A stretch of 64,000 nucleotides of DNA from Terfezia claveryi (Eukaryota; Ascomycota; Pezizomycetes; Pezizales; Pezizaceae): assembly GCA_015179025.1 (NCBI GenBank), contig WHUX01000214.1, forward strand, positions 1 to 64,000, read 5' to 3'. The stretch's first letter is position 1; each line of letters begins with the position of its first letter. Both the position numbers and the translations under genes were made by a program. Under the pieces are notes generated by a model. The model saw only the letters and a program-made list of their open reading frames with translations. It ran no database searches and was not told where the DNA came from. This document shows, piece after piece, positions 35,201 through 46,588 of the stretch.

Positions 35201-36520
35201 ATTGTTGCAAAGGGCTATTCTCAACAAGAAGGCCTTGATTATAATGAAACATTCGCACCAGTGACACGGTACGACTCCTTACGACTCATCATTGCCCTCG
35301 CAATTCACTTCTCTTTGGACATGGATCAACTTGATATCAAGTCAGCTTTCCTGAATGGTGATCTAATCGAAGAAATCTGGATGTTACCTCCTCCTGGTAT
35401 TGGTCAAGATGGCAAGATTCTTTGACTTCACAAAGCCTTGTACGGATTAAAGCAAGCACCTCTACAGTGGTTTGAACGTCTCTCCTCTGCACTTGCTGAA
35501 CTCGGCTTCATATCTCTCCCCTTCGATCCTTGTGTATTTATTAACATGGAACTCAAGGTAATACTTGTTGTTTATGTTGATGACATTACTGCAGTAGGCA
35601 AATCTCCTCAGATTAAGATTGTTATTGATCATCTTAAGTCCTACTTTACTGTTACCATCAAAGGCGGTCTCAAATACATCCTCGGCATCGAAATTATCCC
35701 TACAGACAAAGGACTTCAACTCTCCCAACGACAATACATCACCAATATCCTTGAACGCTTTGGACTTAACAACTGTCGATCAGTTCTCACTCCCATCGAC
35801 CCCAAAGTACAACTGGTTAAGGCTGACGGTTGAGAACATCCTCATGAACGTACCTTATACCAATAGATGATTGGTTCACTTATGTATCTTGTTACTTGTA
35901 CTCGTCCTGATCTTGCCTTTTCTGTTTCCTTTCTTTCACGCTTTTCTTCTCATCCTCTAAAGGTTCATCATACAGCTGTTAAAAGGGTTTTCCGTTATCT
36001 TGTTGGATCTCATAATCTGTCTCTTACTTATGAACGTTCTCCCTCTTCGTCTTCTTTGTCACTTGTTGGTTATTCTGATGCTGATTATGCTGCTTGTCGT
36101 GATACCCGTCGGTCTGTTACTGGTTATGTCTTTCTACTAAATGGTTGTGCTATATCTTGGTTATCAAAGAAGCAGAACTCTGTTTCTGCCTCCACCACTG
36201 AATCCGAGTACATGGCACTCTCAATAACCGCTCGTCAGGCACTCTGGTATATACATGCCTTCTCTCAACTTGGACACTCTATTCCAGTCCATCTACACGC
36301 AGATAGCACTACCTCCATCAACGTTGCAGAAACCCTCGTCAACAATCCTCGAACGAAGCACATCGACGTTGCATATCATTTCACAAGAGAACAACTCATC
36401 CTCAAGACATTTACCCTCAGTCATGTTTCTACCGATGAAAACCACGCTGACCTTATGACTAAAGGTCTTCTTCCTGTACTCCACCACTATCATACTAATA
36501 GTCTCAGGCTTACAGAATGA
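32249..36520 (+). pseudogene. Copia-b Gag-Pol polyprotein, one frame with three stops
   Basis: 1423 codons in one frame, broken only by TGA at 35423, TGA at 35831 and TAG at 35864; Copia-a has sense codons there (CGA, TCA, CAG). Domains: Gag to about residue 230; zinc knuckle CSWCHSKGKPYQGHTFKTC from residue 264; protease WILDTGASYHIT (Asp at about 358); integrase zinc site YWHRALGHSS to CDTYAKYN (about 488-525); integrase core DLVHSDLMGP, FRTDQGGEY and GVAERYN (Asp, Asp, Glu at about 550, 615, 652); Pro/Thr-rich linker; RT with VVYVDDITAVG (about 1108); RNase H with GYSDADYAA and TESEYMALS. The CDTYAKYN site has Tyr where Copia-a has Cys (CESCAKYN), so a zinc ligand is lost. Confidence 0.95.
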
Positions 36521-36527
36521 GAGAGAG

Positions 36528-37049
36528 TGTTGTGGCATACATTCTGTGCCCTTCCTATGTCGTTATTACTTTCTATTTCGGCATCTATATTAACTTATAT
36601 CATTATATGTTTCTCTATTACGATATCCTTTCTATTATTATCTATCTAGTTTCTATTACGAGTACTATATCATGTTTCACCTGCAGCTTACTCTGCATAG
36701 TTACTGTACGGTTATACTCACATGTTTATATATCCATGCTCGTTATTTCCCACACTGTCTTACTTGAATATTACATGCATACAACCTTTCTACTTATGGA
36801 TTTCTCTACGTTTATTCCTCTTCAAGTTAGGTTGTCATATGGTTCATTTCCTCTCTATATTCATGTACTTAAGACCTGTGTCCACCCACTCTCTAGATAG
36901 TTTAATCAATCACGTACGCTGAATTCCCACTGCACTCGTCCTCAATATCTTCCTCGCACTCCTGTGACTCTAGCTTGCTCAGTAAATTCTCCGCTAGTCA
37001 CTACGCTACTTTTACGCTGTACCGTTACTATAATCTATCCACTTTAATA
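36528..37049 (+). repeat. Copia-b 3' LTR
   Basis: 522 bp. It differs from the 5' LTR at ACATGCATAC, CACGTACGC and CCGCTAGTC. It begins seven bases after the polyprotein stop. Confidence 0.95.
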
Positions 37050-37055
37050 CTGGTC

Positions 37056-38042
37056 CGTTGCAATATCCAGTCCATACCGGTATGAACTGGATCCTGGAAC
37101 GGACCAGAACATATATGTCTCAAAAAGTATGAGTTTCTCGTACATATATATAAATATACCTATGAATGCATGCATTTCTTTATATGTTTCCAAAAGCAAA
37201 AGTTTCTTGCATATATATATATAAGCTCAAGAATGCCTGAATTTCTCGCATATATATATATATGTCTCCAAAAGTACGAGTTTCTCATACATATATATAT
37301 GAGTCTCCAAAAGCATGATTTTCTCACACATATATATATAAGTCTCCAAAAGCATGAGTTTCTTGCACATATATATATATATGCCTACGAATGCATAGAT
37401 TTCTCATATATATATATATATAAGTCTCCAAAAACATGATTTTCTCGTATATATATATATATATTTCCAAAAGCATTAGTTTCTCACACATATATATATA
37501 TATGCTCACGAATACATGAATTCCCATGAAACATATTACCTAGAGTGAACTCTGCACATATCTCAATACTACGACTACAATTTCCCAATATAACTATTAC
37601 CAAGCCAGGCATTGAATAGTACGGCACCTACAGAGGAAAGAGGACTATGCGATATTAGTCACTATCATGCTACTTTTCTTGTTATCCCTTATCTCATTGT
37701 CCTCAGAAAGTCTTAATTGTCAGCCTTAGCAGTCAGCCTTGGCAACTATGGTTATCATGTATATATACCTCTCTTTCCTATGCAATTTCATTTCATTCTG
37801 TATTCCAGCACATTATGGTGAGTATTAGAGCAAGTAATAGAGTCAGTATGAGAGTGAGTATTGGAGCGAGTATTAGAGTGAGTGTTAGGGCAATTGAAGC
37901 AGCAAGTGCATTCTATATATATATCTATTACTCAATACTTCTATGTATATAATTATTAGCAAATACAATGGATATTTAAGCTATATGCATATTCAATGGC
38001 TGCAATAGTGGCTATATACTTGGCTGTCATACATACAAGTGG
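37056..38042. repeat. Right inverted arm of LTIR-b
   Basis: Reverse complement of 28777-29615, with subterminal CCATACCGGTATG at about 37074, the minisatellite (37105-37510), the segment with TAGTACGGCACCT (37617), a short array of GAGCGAGTATTAGAG (37860) and the tip TACATACAAGTGG. Confidence 0.85.
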
Positions 38043-38370
38043 TAAGCGGACTAGAGACATTCTGCTAATTAGGGATACTGCCCTCTAGGTATCATATAGA
38101 GAAGACACTAGAGGCATTTTGCTATATAGAGATGACCTCCTTTTAATATCCTATCTGGGAGACACCACTATCTCTGAATATCTCTAAGTGTCTCTGGAAG
38201 ACATAACTGTCTACAAGAAACAAACTAGAGATATTCTGCTACTTAAGGATAACTTTGTTTTAATATTGTATCTAGGAGACACTATTGTTTCTAAGTGTTC
38301 AATCTGAATATCTCCAACTGATACTACTATCTCTAAGTGTCTCTGAGTATTTCTAAGAGACACTACTATC
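38043..38370. repeat. GTCTC-rich stretch between LTIR-b and Gypsy-3c
   Basis: No gene is seen. Many spaced copies of GAGACAC, TCTCTAAGTGTCTC and similar occur in no strict period. The same style of sequence fills the MITE at 63068-63315. It may be an older relative of that MITE, but I found no inverted ends here. Confidence 0.5.
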
Positions 38371-39020
38371 TTTGAAGAGATTAACTGGTAACTAATGATG
38401 CTTTATCTAAGTTCTAGGTATTATCTCCACTATTATCAAGGTCTCCTCTTCCTACTTAGAATTTCTCTTTTTGTTGGTCTAGTTCTATATCTAGATCATC
38501 ATCATCTTTTAATAATTCTATATCTTCTAGTATATCTGCTTTATTATCTGGTTCTTTAGCTAACCTAGTCCTCCTTTCTCATATCTCAGGTACTTAACCT
38601 TTACATTTTGATTAATCTTTTAGTATTCTCAGGAATGCTTCTAGAAGTTTTTTGCTATAATTGAAAAAATCCTCTGCTGTATGTGCTGATTGTTCTAAAT
38701 GAGTGCTACTTATTATAAATACCATTATTTCTTCCCAGTTTACTATTACCTAATTCAGTTTTCTTAAAAGAGGAACAATAGGTTTCTTTGATTTTTTACT
38801 TGAAAATATATTTATTTCTAAGTCTTTTTCTTTGAATAGGTATGGTATTAGCCATAAATACTGTTTTACTACAGCTCCTATCAAAAGTTAAGTATCTTCA
38901 AGATAATACTATTAGGCATGTTCTATTGAATAAGTATATTTTAAAATTTTCTTAACTATGGAAAGATATCTATCCCAAAATTCTTTTGGTGTAAGAAGTA
39001 ATATTATTTATCTTATTGCT
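38371..39020 (-). pseudogene. Gypsy-3c gag fragment
   Basis: Reverse complement of Gypsy-3a 16600-17250 with scattered changes. Matching points are the basic and acidic stretch around 38480-38580 (ctagatcatcatcat for LDDDE-type residues), the segment near 38700 for the ESAYTAEDFF region, and the block ending near 39000 with TTCTTTTGGTG against CACCAAAAGAA at 16630. No reading frame survives. Confidence 0.75.
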
Positions 39021-39470
39021 CATATAGGCCTTAAACTTTGAGTTTGAGAAAGAATGAATATCATCACACAACAGTAGCACCCATTCCAAATTTAAGTTGA
39101 TCAGTCATTTCTTCATATATCGACCTGTGCTCTAGGAATATAAGTATTGTATTCTCTCTTTATCTATCTTCAAAGTCTTTATTCTCTTAGTTGTTCTTTC
39201 AATTTCTTTTAGTCTCTTTCTTATACCTATCCTGCTTGTTTAATATTAACTAAGATTAGCCAAACTGTATACCTTCAATTAGCTAGTACTAGTATTACTC
39301 TCTTTTGGGCAAACTAGAAATCATAAATTTCTACAGAATTTTACTATATTGGACTTTTATACTTATAGGGAGCTCTTGATAAGCTCTTGCACTCTTCTTT
39401 CCCTAGTCCGTGACTTAGGCTTTCTACCTCAGTAGGTGATAGAGCCTTGGTCTTTCTACAAAGTTCTAAA
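39021..39470. other. Unassigned AT-rich stretch
   Basis: No gene is seen. It lies between the end of clear Gypsy-3c homology and a solo LTR. It could be diverged Gypsy-3 gag leader, but I could not align it. Confidence 0.4.
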
Positions 39471-39770
39471 TGTTAGGGGTGAGCTAGTGATCACGGTGAT
39501 ATCTGTCGGTATGTCGGTATATAGAGTGCATGAAGGCATAATCACTAGGCTCGGGCCTAACTGTGCTAAAGGTACGAAGAATATAGCGAAGAATATAGAC
39601 TGATTCATTCGATAGAGTAGAGTAACCCAGCGATACAAGACTTCGCTTGAGTCTTAGAGAACAATAACTAGATACAAGATGTGCGTGTATATATAGGAAA
39701 GCGGGGTTAACTTCAGGCCACCCACCATCGGGTGAATGCCAGCCCGGCCTGTATAATCTCAGCCATAACA
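39471..39770 (-). repeat. Solo LTR, 300 bp, separate family
   Basis: Begins TGTTAGGGGTGAGC and ends CAGCCATAACA, so the tips are inverted TGTTA/TAACA. Flanks CTAAA (39466-39470) and CTGAA (39771-39775) match at four of five bases. On the minus strand a TATA-like CTATATATACACG lies near 39690, so I call the minus orientation. It is richer in G and C than its surroundings. No internal part of this family is in the window. Confidence 0.8.
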
Positions 39771-40874
39771 CTGAAGGATCTATAAGAAGCCTTCTCTAAA
39801 TATTATGAGGATATCAAAGAAGCTTGCTCTTTGGACTTTAACTTGATATTAGAAGATAGTCAGATACTTAGAGGTCCTTCCCCTTCTACTTCAATAGTTT
39901 TATATTCTTTTATATTAAGATCCTAAGCCTAAATACCTCAAGCCTAAATACCTCAAGTCTCTATACCTCAAGCCTCTATACCTCTCCTATACCTACCAAC
40001 TTCAATACCTATAAGACTTCCAAAAGCTAAGGATATCCTTCTGAAAAGCTTAAAGAATTTGCTGGTTCTCCTACAAACCTCTCTCTGTTCAATACTCAAA
40101 TATGTAATACACTTAAAGTACATGATATTCCTATATATTATGCTAGAATACTTATAGGTAATAAGGAAGATAACTTTATATATATTGTGGTAAATACTAT
40201 GGAGACCAATGCAAACTATAAAGTAGGCGAGAACCTTTGTTTAGGTATTTCAAATAAGTTCACTGGAGTAGCATTCTAGTAGTGGAATAACTACAATTCA
40301 GTATATAAGCCAGTACCTAACTGCTAGAAGAAGGCCTTAAATACCCTTCATGTTTTAGATGACCTTATAGAAGTCTCTCTATTCAATCTCTTAGTTTAAT
40401 AGTTTGACCCTACAGTAGATACCGAACAAGCAGTGAGCTAGAGCTAGATTTCTACTGCTGGAATCTACTCTATGAAAAGGCCTTAGAAGTAGTCCCCTTT
40501 TGAGGCTATATGACTAGGCTTTGTACAAGAGCTGGTAAGGCTGTGTGGGGCTATAAATATAAAGCAATTTAGAACATATTCCCTAATTAGCTCAAAAAGT
40601 AAATAAAGATGATAGCTACTAAAGACGAGTTCTAGAAAGATAAAATAGTAAGTATTAATACTTAATTGGTTAATTGGTTGGACATATCCTACCCTATATA
40701 TCTAAAGCTAAGGTATATAACTAATGAATGCAAAAAAGATAAAAAGTATAGGGATAGTAAAGATAAAAGGAAGAAGTGTCAGTTTTATGGCTTTGAAGGT
40801 TACAATATCTTTGAGTACTATAGGATAAAGTTAGTGCAATAGCAGCTATAGTAGCATCAGCCCTTCAAAGTGCA
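39771..40874 (+). pseudogene. Orphan gag-like remnant
   Basis: Reads in one main phase, with stops, as AKDILLKSLKEFAGSPTNLS, TLKVHDIPIYYARILIGN, VGENLCLGISNKFTG, then LDISYPIYLKLRYITNEC and CQFYGFEGYNIFEYYRIK. The last looks like a CCHC knuckle in which Cys residues became Tyr. Order and length suit a retrotransposon Gag, but it does not align with Gypsy-1, -2, -3 or Copia here. A 16-bp repeat (CCTCAAGCCTAAATAC type) lies at about 39930-39990. It ends where Gypsy-1c homology starts. Confidence 0.5.
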
Positions 40875-41990
40875 ATTAGGCCAAGGATAGCAAAATCACT
40901 GAAACTGCAATACTTATTGAAGACTTCTTTTCATGCTAAGCTGACCTTACCTCCTGCCAAAACAACTTCGCGACTGCCTAGAATAATTTAGTCAACAAAA
41001 GAAGAACTATCTAGATCTTGAATAGGACCCTAGATACAATCGGATTCTAAATAGCCCCAGTACTACAAGTATCACAAGCACCTAAAACCTAAGATCTCCC
41101 TACCCCACCAAAGTTTAATAGTGACAAGACTTGCCTAAAAGCTTGGAAAAATTCAATCAAGATCAAATTAATAGGGATGCTGTAAAGTTCCCTACTATTT
41201 AGAACTGATTAGCCTATGTATACAGCCTACTAGAGGGCATAGCTTTGGACTAGGTCCAACCCTATATGCTTAATGACAACTTCAACCTCCCTGACATTAC
41301 TGCTTTATTCACAATCCTCGACTATGCTTCTGAAGATCTAAATCCCATAGGTACAGCAACTCGTACTCTCTGAAAACTAAAACAGAGAGGATATGACCTC
41401 CTAGTATATGTGGCTGTATTCCCAAGGTTGGCAGTAGAGGTGGAGTAGAACAATTGGGTGAGGTGGGAACAATTCAAGAAAGGCCTAAATATTGACTTCA
41501 AAAAGGCCCTCCTACAATCTCAAGATATTAAGACTCTCGATGAATACATTAATTAGCCATCAAAGATGGAGCAAAAATTGGCTAGGTTAAGAGCTTAAAC
41601 TAGTGCTTGTAGTACCTATTGGCCTGTGAGAGTACAGCACTCCCAAAGGAAAACATAGTAACTACAACTCTAGAACCCGAGCTCTCAAACCCAAGCTATA
41701 GCTAATAAGCCAGCCTACCCATCTCTTATAGTTGGTGACACTACCCCTATAGATTTATCATTAGGAAGGCCCCACCTAATACAAGAAGAGAGGGAATAAC
41801 AGCATAACAATGAGTTGTGTATTGCCTATGGGAAAGAGAATTACTTTATTTCAGCATGTACCCTCTACAAGAACTACTCCCTAAGTACCTATGCCATATC
41901 TGAGTCATGAATTAAGGAAGTTGAAGAGTCGGGAAAAGGGGAGTCCCTTACCTAGTTACTGACACCAGCAAGAGACCTACCCAGAGTCAT
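40875..41990 (+). pseudogene. Gypsy-1c gag
   Basis: Gag domain: TPPKFNSDKTCLKAWKNSI near 41105, VQPYMLNDNFNLPDITALF near 41250, LKQRGYDLLVYVAVFPRLA near 41380, FKKGLNIDFKKALLQ near 41475. The zinc knuckle at about 41817 reads LCIAYGKENYFISACT, where 1d has CIACGKGDHFIVAC, so a Cys and the His have become Tyr. It also has TAG at Trp and Gln positions. It pairs with the 1e and 1f fragments on the other strand. Confidence 0.82.
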
Positions 41991-41996
41991 TTATCT

Positions 41997-42617
41997 TTGT
42001 CTGCATCTTCTTTACCTGTACCTATATCTATTAATGAATCTCGCTTGTTTGGTGAGCTTTTTGTAGTATCAATAACTATTAAATTCAATGGTAAAACAGT
42101 AGTAACATCAGCTCTCATAGATTATAGTACTTCAGGGATAGCCTTTATTGATCAAACCTTCATTAGTAAAAACTCTATATCAACCTCCAAGTTAAAGACC
42201 CACTGCCTTCCCGATGTCATTGATAGCCACCCTATCTCTTCTACAGCTATTATCCACCTAGCATGTCTACCAAGTGTCATAGGAGACCATTTAGAGGAAC
42301 TCTTAATATTTATAACCAAACTAAAATATTCAATTGTCCTTGTAATCCCCTGGCTTAGAATACATGATATGTTAGTCAGCTTCAGCTTTTATACCTTGCA
42401 ACTCAACAGCTATTATTGTAGGAAGAACAGTGGAGGTTCAAAAGTCACTGTCACAGAGCTATGCATATTACCACCCCTAATAATCTACCCAAGCCAGATA
42501 GTATACCAGCTCATATACATTAATGCTACCTACTGCCTTATTTCCCTCATTCATCTCATTTCTTTTGTCTCCCCTATTCAACCTCCCCCAAAGTCTCTAG
42601 ATATTAGCTTTATTTAA
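41997..42617 (+). pseudogene. Gypsy-1c protease region
   Basis: An open stretch of 206 codons: LFGELFVVSITIKFNG, then ALIDYSTSGIAFIDQTF, where the protease catalytic triad would be (1d reads HIDCGTLGIAFIDQTF), then IVLVIPWLRIHDMLVSF, matching the ILGLPWL-like motif. The Asp is present but the Gly of the D-S/T-G triad is displaced. The family is inferred from the place between Gag and RT. The remainder (to about 42840) leads into RT. Confidence 0.7.
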
Positions 42618-42619
42618 GC

Positions 42620-44170
42620 AGAAGCTTTCACTTACCTTACTAGAAGATATAAGCTGAAGGTGCATGCCCTTTCTATATATGGAGTGAACCTAGAAATCAA
42701 TAAGACAAGGTCTAGGGGGGAATGGAAGTCCATAGTTCTAGGCAAATACCATAAATTCATTGACTTGTTTTCACAAAAGGCTTTAGAGAAGCTTGCACCT
42801 TACTGACCATATGAGTATATAATTCTACTGATAGAAGGTAAAACCGCTCTTTATAGCCCATTCTATAGAATGTTCTTACTAGAATTGGAGGCCCTGAAGA
42901 AATACTTAGAGGAAAACTTCAACTAAAGCTTCATCTACTATAGCACCTCTCCAGCAGGTGCACCTATATTGTTTGTGAAGAAATCGGATAACTTCCTTAA
43001 GTTGTGCATAGATTATCGAAGCCTGAATGAGATTAGGGTAAAAAACAAGTACTTTTTACCCCTGATCTAGAAGACATTAGTCAGGCTCTCCAAGGCTAAA
43101 TTGTTTACTAAATTGGATCTGAGAGGAGCCTATAACTTGATACGAATTGCTGAGGGGGAGGAGTGGAAAACTACATTCCAGATATAATATAACTATTTTG
43201 AGTATAATGTGATGCCCTTTAGCCTAACCAATACCCCCGCCTCTTTCTAACACTTTATTAATGATATTCTGTGGTACTTTCTAAATGTATTCTTCACTAC
43301 CTACCTGGATGGTATCCTCATCTACTTGGATACCCTAGTGGAACACAAAGTCCATGTTCAACAAGTGCTAGAGAAGCTGGAGGGAGCTGGGTTATATTTG
43401 AAGCTGGCAAAGTGCAAGTTCCATATGTAGAAGGTCAAGTATTTAGGGCTGATTATTACTACCGAGGATACCCAAATAGACCCTGCAAAGGTTGCTGTAA
43501 TTCAGGAGTAGGAAACTCTAGCCAATCTCAAGAATGTATAGGCCTTCCTAGAATTCGCCAACTTCTACTGCCAGTTTATACTGGAATACTTGAAGATTAT
43601 GGCACCCTTGATAGCATTTATAAGAACAAAGGGTATGGACAAAAGCTAGCACTTCCAGTAGAGTTTAGAAGCCTAGTTTACTTTCGAAAAGCTTAAAGAA
43701 GCCTTCTGTTCAGCCCTAATCCTGGCCCATTTTGATCCCAATAGTAAGTGTATCATAGAAACAGATGCCTCTAACTATGTCTCTGCTAGAATCCTGTTCT
43801 AGTATGTCAATAGAGTTCTCCACTTAGTAGTCTATTTCTCAAAAAAGCACTCTAAAGCAGAGTATAATTATGAGATCTATAATAAAATATTAATAGTTAT
43901 TGGATGAGCTTTTGAGGAATAGAAGCCCCACCTAGAGATAGTAAAAGGGGTTATCGAAGTCTTTTCCAACCACAAGAACCTGGAATACTTTATAACCACT
44001 AAGTTGCTAAATTGCTGGCAGGCTAGGTAGTTAGAATTCCTCTCCTATTTCAACTTCAAGATTAAGTACCATCTAGGAAAGGCTAGTAGGAAGCTAGATG
44101 CATTAACTAGAAGGTCAGGAGACCTTCTAAAGGGGGGGGGATTAAAGGTTAAAACACTAGAACCAGGGGA
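42620..44170 (+). pseudogene. Gypsy-1c reverse transcriptase and RNase H
   Basis: [23 protein letters not shown] near 42960, [20 protein letters not shown] near 43110, YFEYNVMPFSLTNTPASF near 43195, catalytic box TYLDGILIYLD near 43300 (Gly where the second Asp belongs). The connection and RNase H follow: CIIETDASNYVSARILF near 43750, YNYEIYNKILIVIG near 43865, NHKNLEYFITTKLLN near 43970. Stops and one frame change near 43300-43440 are evident. The altered YLDG box would disable RT by itself. Confidence 0.85.
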
Positions 44171-46440
44171 TATTGAAGCCAGAAAACTTAGATATTACTG
44201 TAAATAGTCTTGCCAAAGTTGAAAGCCTTACTGAGGGTATAGCTAGAGAAGAAGAACCAACATGCTTACAACAACTAGTAAGGGAAGCCTATAAAAATAA
44301 TGAGTTGGCCAAAGACATTATTACAGCTATAGGCACCAATCAATACTGCCATACTGAGATCTTCCTAGTGGAATGCAAGGTCTAGGATAGCCTCCTCTAC
44401 TACCTGGATTGCATCTACATGCTCGCAGACTCCAAACTTCACCTGCAACTAATCAAGAAACACTATGATACCCTGGCTATTAGTCATCCTAGAGTAGCTA
44501 AAACATTAGAGCTACTGACTAGACAATATATATAGATCTACTAGTGGAAGGAAGTAAAACAGTATATATGGAACTGTTATGTCTGCAAGCATGCAAAACC
44601 CACCTGTTATGCCCCCTATGGAACTTTGAAGCCTCTCGAGATCCCAAATAGACTTTGGCAACATTTGACTATGGACTTCATGACTGGGTTGCCAGAGGAC
44701 TCGGGGTTTAATGCTATCCTAATAGTGGTAGATTAGTTAACAAAAATGAGGTATGTTATACCTTATCTAGATACCTGCTCTACTCTGGAGTTAGCCAACC
44801 TCTACCTTAACAATATATACCAATACTATGAACTACCTGAATCGATTGTATTTGACTGAGACCCACAGTTTACCTCAGACTTCTAGCAAACGTTCTGTGA
44901 ACTTCTGGGAATCAAAGTACAACTGTCAATAGCTTATTACCCCCAAACAAATGGCCAATTGAAAAGAATGAATGCTATTATATGTAATGAATATTACTAG
45001 ACAGTATTCATTCAGTACCATTTATACAATCTATATCTGTAGGCACGGACGTTTGTATATTTCGGTTCTGCTGAGGTAAGACCTCAGAAGGGTAGGGAGA
45101 TTACTATGTAGGAAGTTCCCAGTGGGAACAGTAATTAACTGGTGTAACCTAACTTATATCATTTGTGCTATCTAAGCTATATGATCTTGATCTGATCAGA
45201 ATATAGGCTTGCTTGATCTGTGTGCTTGCTTGTTGCTTCTTGTCTTTCTGTGGATTCCAGAGGGAATCCAGCAGCCTATTTATACTCCTCTAAGATCTGA
45301 TGACTAAGGAAATAAATACAATAAAAGGTGGCACACCAGAAGGTGGTGCGCTGTATAAAAGGGGTCATGTGGACATAGTAATGAGTTATATGCCTTAAAC
45401 AATGGTCATGTGGCTATAGTAATGAGTCACAAGCCTTAAACAATAGTCATGTGGCCATAATAATGAGTCACACACCTTAAACAGAGGTCATGCAGCCATA
45501 ATGAGGGTGTCTTCATATGGCAAGTGCTATGGAACTTCCTATGGCAGATTCCGCGTGCTATGGACGCTTATAAAGCAATAGGAGGTAGTTGAAGGCTATT
45601 CCTTCAACCAAGAGGCTTAGTTATATAACATAGTAGTAATATAGGAAATACAAAAGTATATAATCAAAAATATAAGCAATGAAATAATGTTCTCTATTAC
45701 ATTATGTAATAGTATCTACAAGTATTCGTCAATTACCACCAGAACAACTGGGTCTCGTTGCTGGCAACCTGTAAATTTGCTGCCAACAACTAGTACTTAG
45801 AGTCTTCACAAACCTCCCCCTTCCTGGCCAATCATAGTTGGCACACCTGATTCGTAAATACCTTAGTACCACTAAAGAAAGTCCACCCTCCTACTAAAGA
45901 ATTTATGGCTGGAATAGCTGAACTCCACCATACCCTAAAAACTAAGTTAGGATATACCTAAGCCAGGCAAGTTGAGTATACTAATGGATCACGGTTGCTA
46001 GCCTCTAAATAATAGCCAGGAGATAAGGTATAGCTCTCCAGGTAACACTTCCAGACAAAATATCCTTCTCATCAGCTGGATTATAAGTTCCTGGGGCCGT
46101 ATGAGGTATTAGGGAATATAGGTACTTACATCTACCAGTTGAATTTCCCTAAAAATCTTAAATGCCACTCGGTCATTCATGTCTTGAATATTGAACCAGC
46201 TGCCAATGATCCCCTCCTCGGGCAAGAACACTTTCCACCTCCTCCTATAGTGATTGCAGGTGAAGTGGAGTAGGAGGTTGAGGAGTTACTAGATTTTCAA
46301 AAGTACTATAGGTAAGTTCAATATAAGTTCAAGTAGTTAGGAGATGAGAAGACTACCTGGCCAGCTACAGAGGACTTAGAGAATGCGCAGGATCTAGTCA
46401 CCCTGTTCTACCAGCGATACCTTAGGAAGCCTCGCCTAGT
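44171..46440 (+). pseudogene. Gypsy-1c integrase and chromodomain, split by a solo LTR
   Basis: Linker, then the zinc domain (RQLIKKHYDTLAISHPRVAK-like, about 44440-44620), core DFMTGLPEDSGFNAILIVVD near 44670, second Asp motif FD*DPQFTSDF near 44850, and the Glu region before the break. The gene is cut at 44982 and resumes at 45707 with ITTRTTGSRC-like residues in a shifted phase. A GPY/F-type module (FLGPYEVLGNIGTYIYQL near 46090) and a chromodomain (near 46265-46400, with TAG for Trp) end it. Nothing coding is seen from 46441 to 46588. Confidence 0.8.
44983..45701 (-). repeat. Gypsy-3b solo LTR
   Basis: 719 bp, plus-strand tips TGTAATGAA and CTATTACA. Flanks are TTATA (44978-44982) and TTATG (45702-45706), four of five matching. 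It has three copies of the 41-bp unit (45363-45500), where 3a has two and one. Hairpins GTTCCC/GGGAAC near 45115 and GGATTCC/GGAATCC near 45255 are perfect; the CCTTCAA/TTGAAGG stem near 45590 keeps its arms with a different loop. Confidence 0.92.
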
Positions 46441-46588
46441 TGACTAAAGTCCAAATGATAGGTCTTTATTATTATTTATATTTGAGGTTCTTGTTCTTGC
46501 ACTTATTGTTATTTCCTGTAGCGATTTTGCTGGTTGTTGTGCCTAAAACCTCCTTGTTGCTGGAGCGCTACCTTTAAAGGAGGGATAG

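Larger units (their letters stand above)
31624..37049 (+). mobile_element. Copia-b, full-length, young Ty1/copia retrotransposon
   Basis: 5426 bp. The two 522-bp LTRs (31624-32145, 36528-37049) differ at three sites that I can see, so insertion was recent. The target duplication is CTAGT (31619-31623) and CTGGT (37050-37054), one transition apart. The site is the GGCCTAGTCCGTTG-type stretch of LTIR-b, seen uninterrupted in LTIR-a near 5075. The primer site GGTTATGAGCCCGGAGCTC (32146-32164) matches the complement of the initiator tRNA-Met anticodon arm. A GAGAGAG tract borders the 3' LTR. Confidence 0.96.
28777..38042. mobile_element. LTIR-b: second long-TIR element, carrying Copia-b
   Basis: The inverted arms run from CCACTTGTATGTA at 28777 and its complement TACATACAAGTGG ending at 38042. 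Without Copia-b (5426 bp plus one 5-bp duplication) it is about 3.8 kb, close to LTIR-a. Both tips are preceded by TA (one tip has an extra C), so a TA target is possible. Arms hold an array with CACTCTAATACTCGC and the AT-rich minisatellite. The core holds the 24-bp array. No transposase is seen. LTIR-a extends roughly 130 bp beyond this tip on each side. Confidence 0.65.

Noticed and set aside
28777..38042. LTIR arms as LTRs of a retrotransposon
   Set aside because: The arms are in inverted, not direct, orientation in both copies.
38480..39470. A possible host gene in the AT-rich region before the solo LTR
   Set aside because: The first part is reversed Gypsy-3 gag; the rest has no open frame of note.
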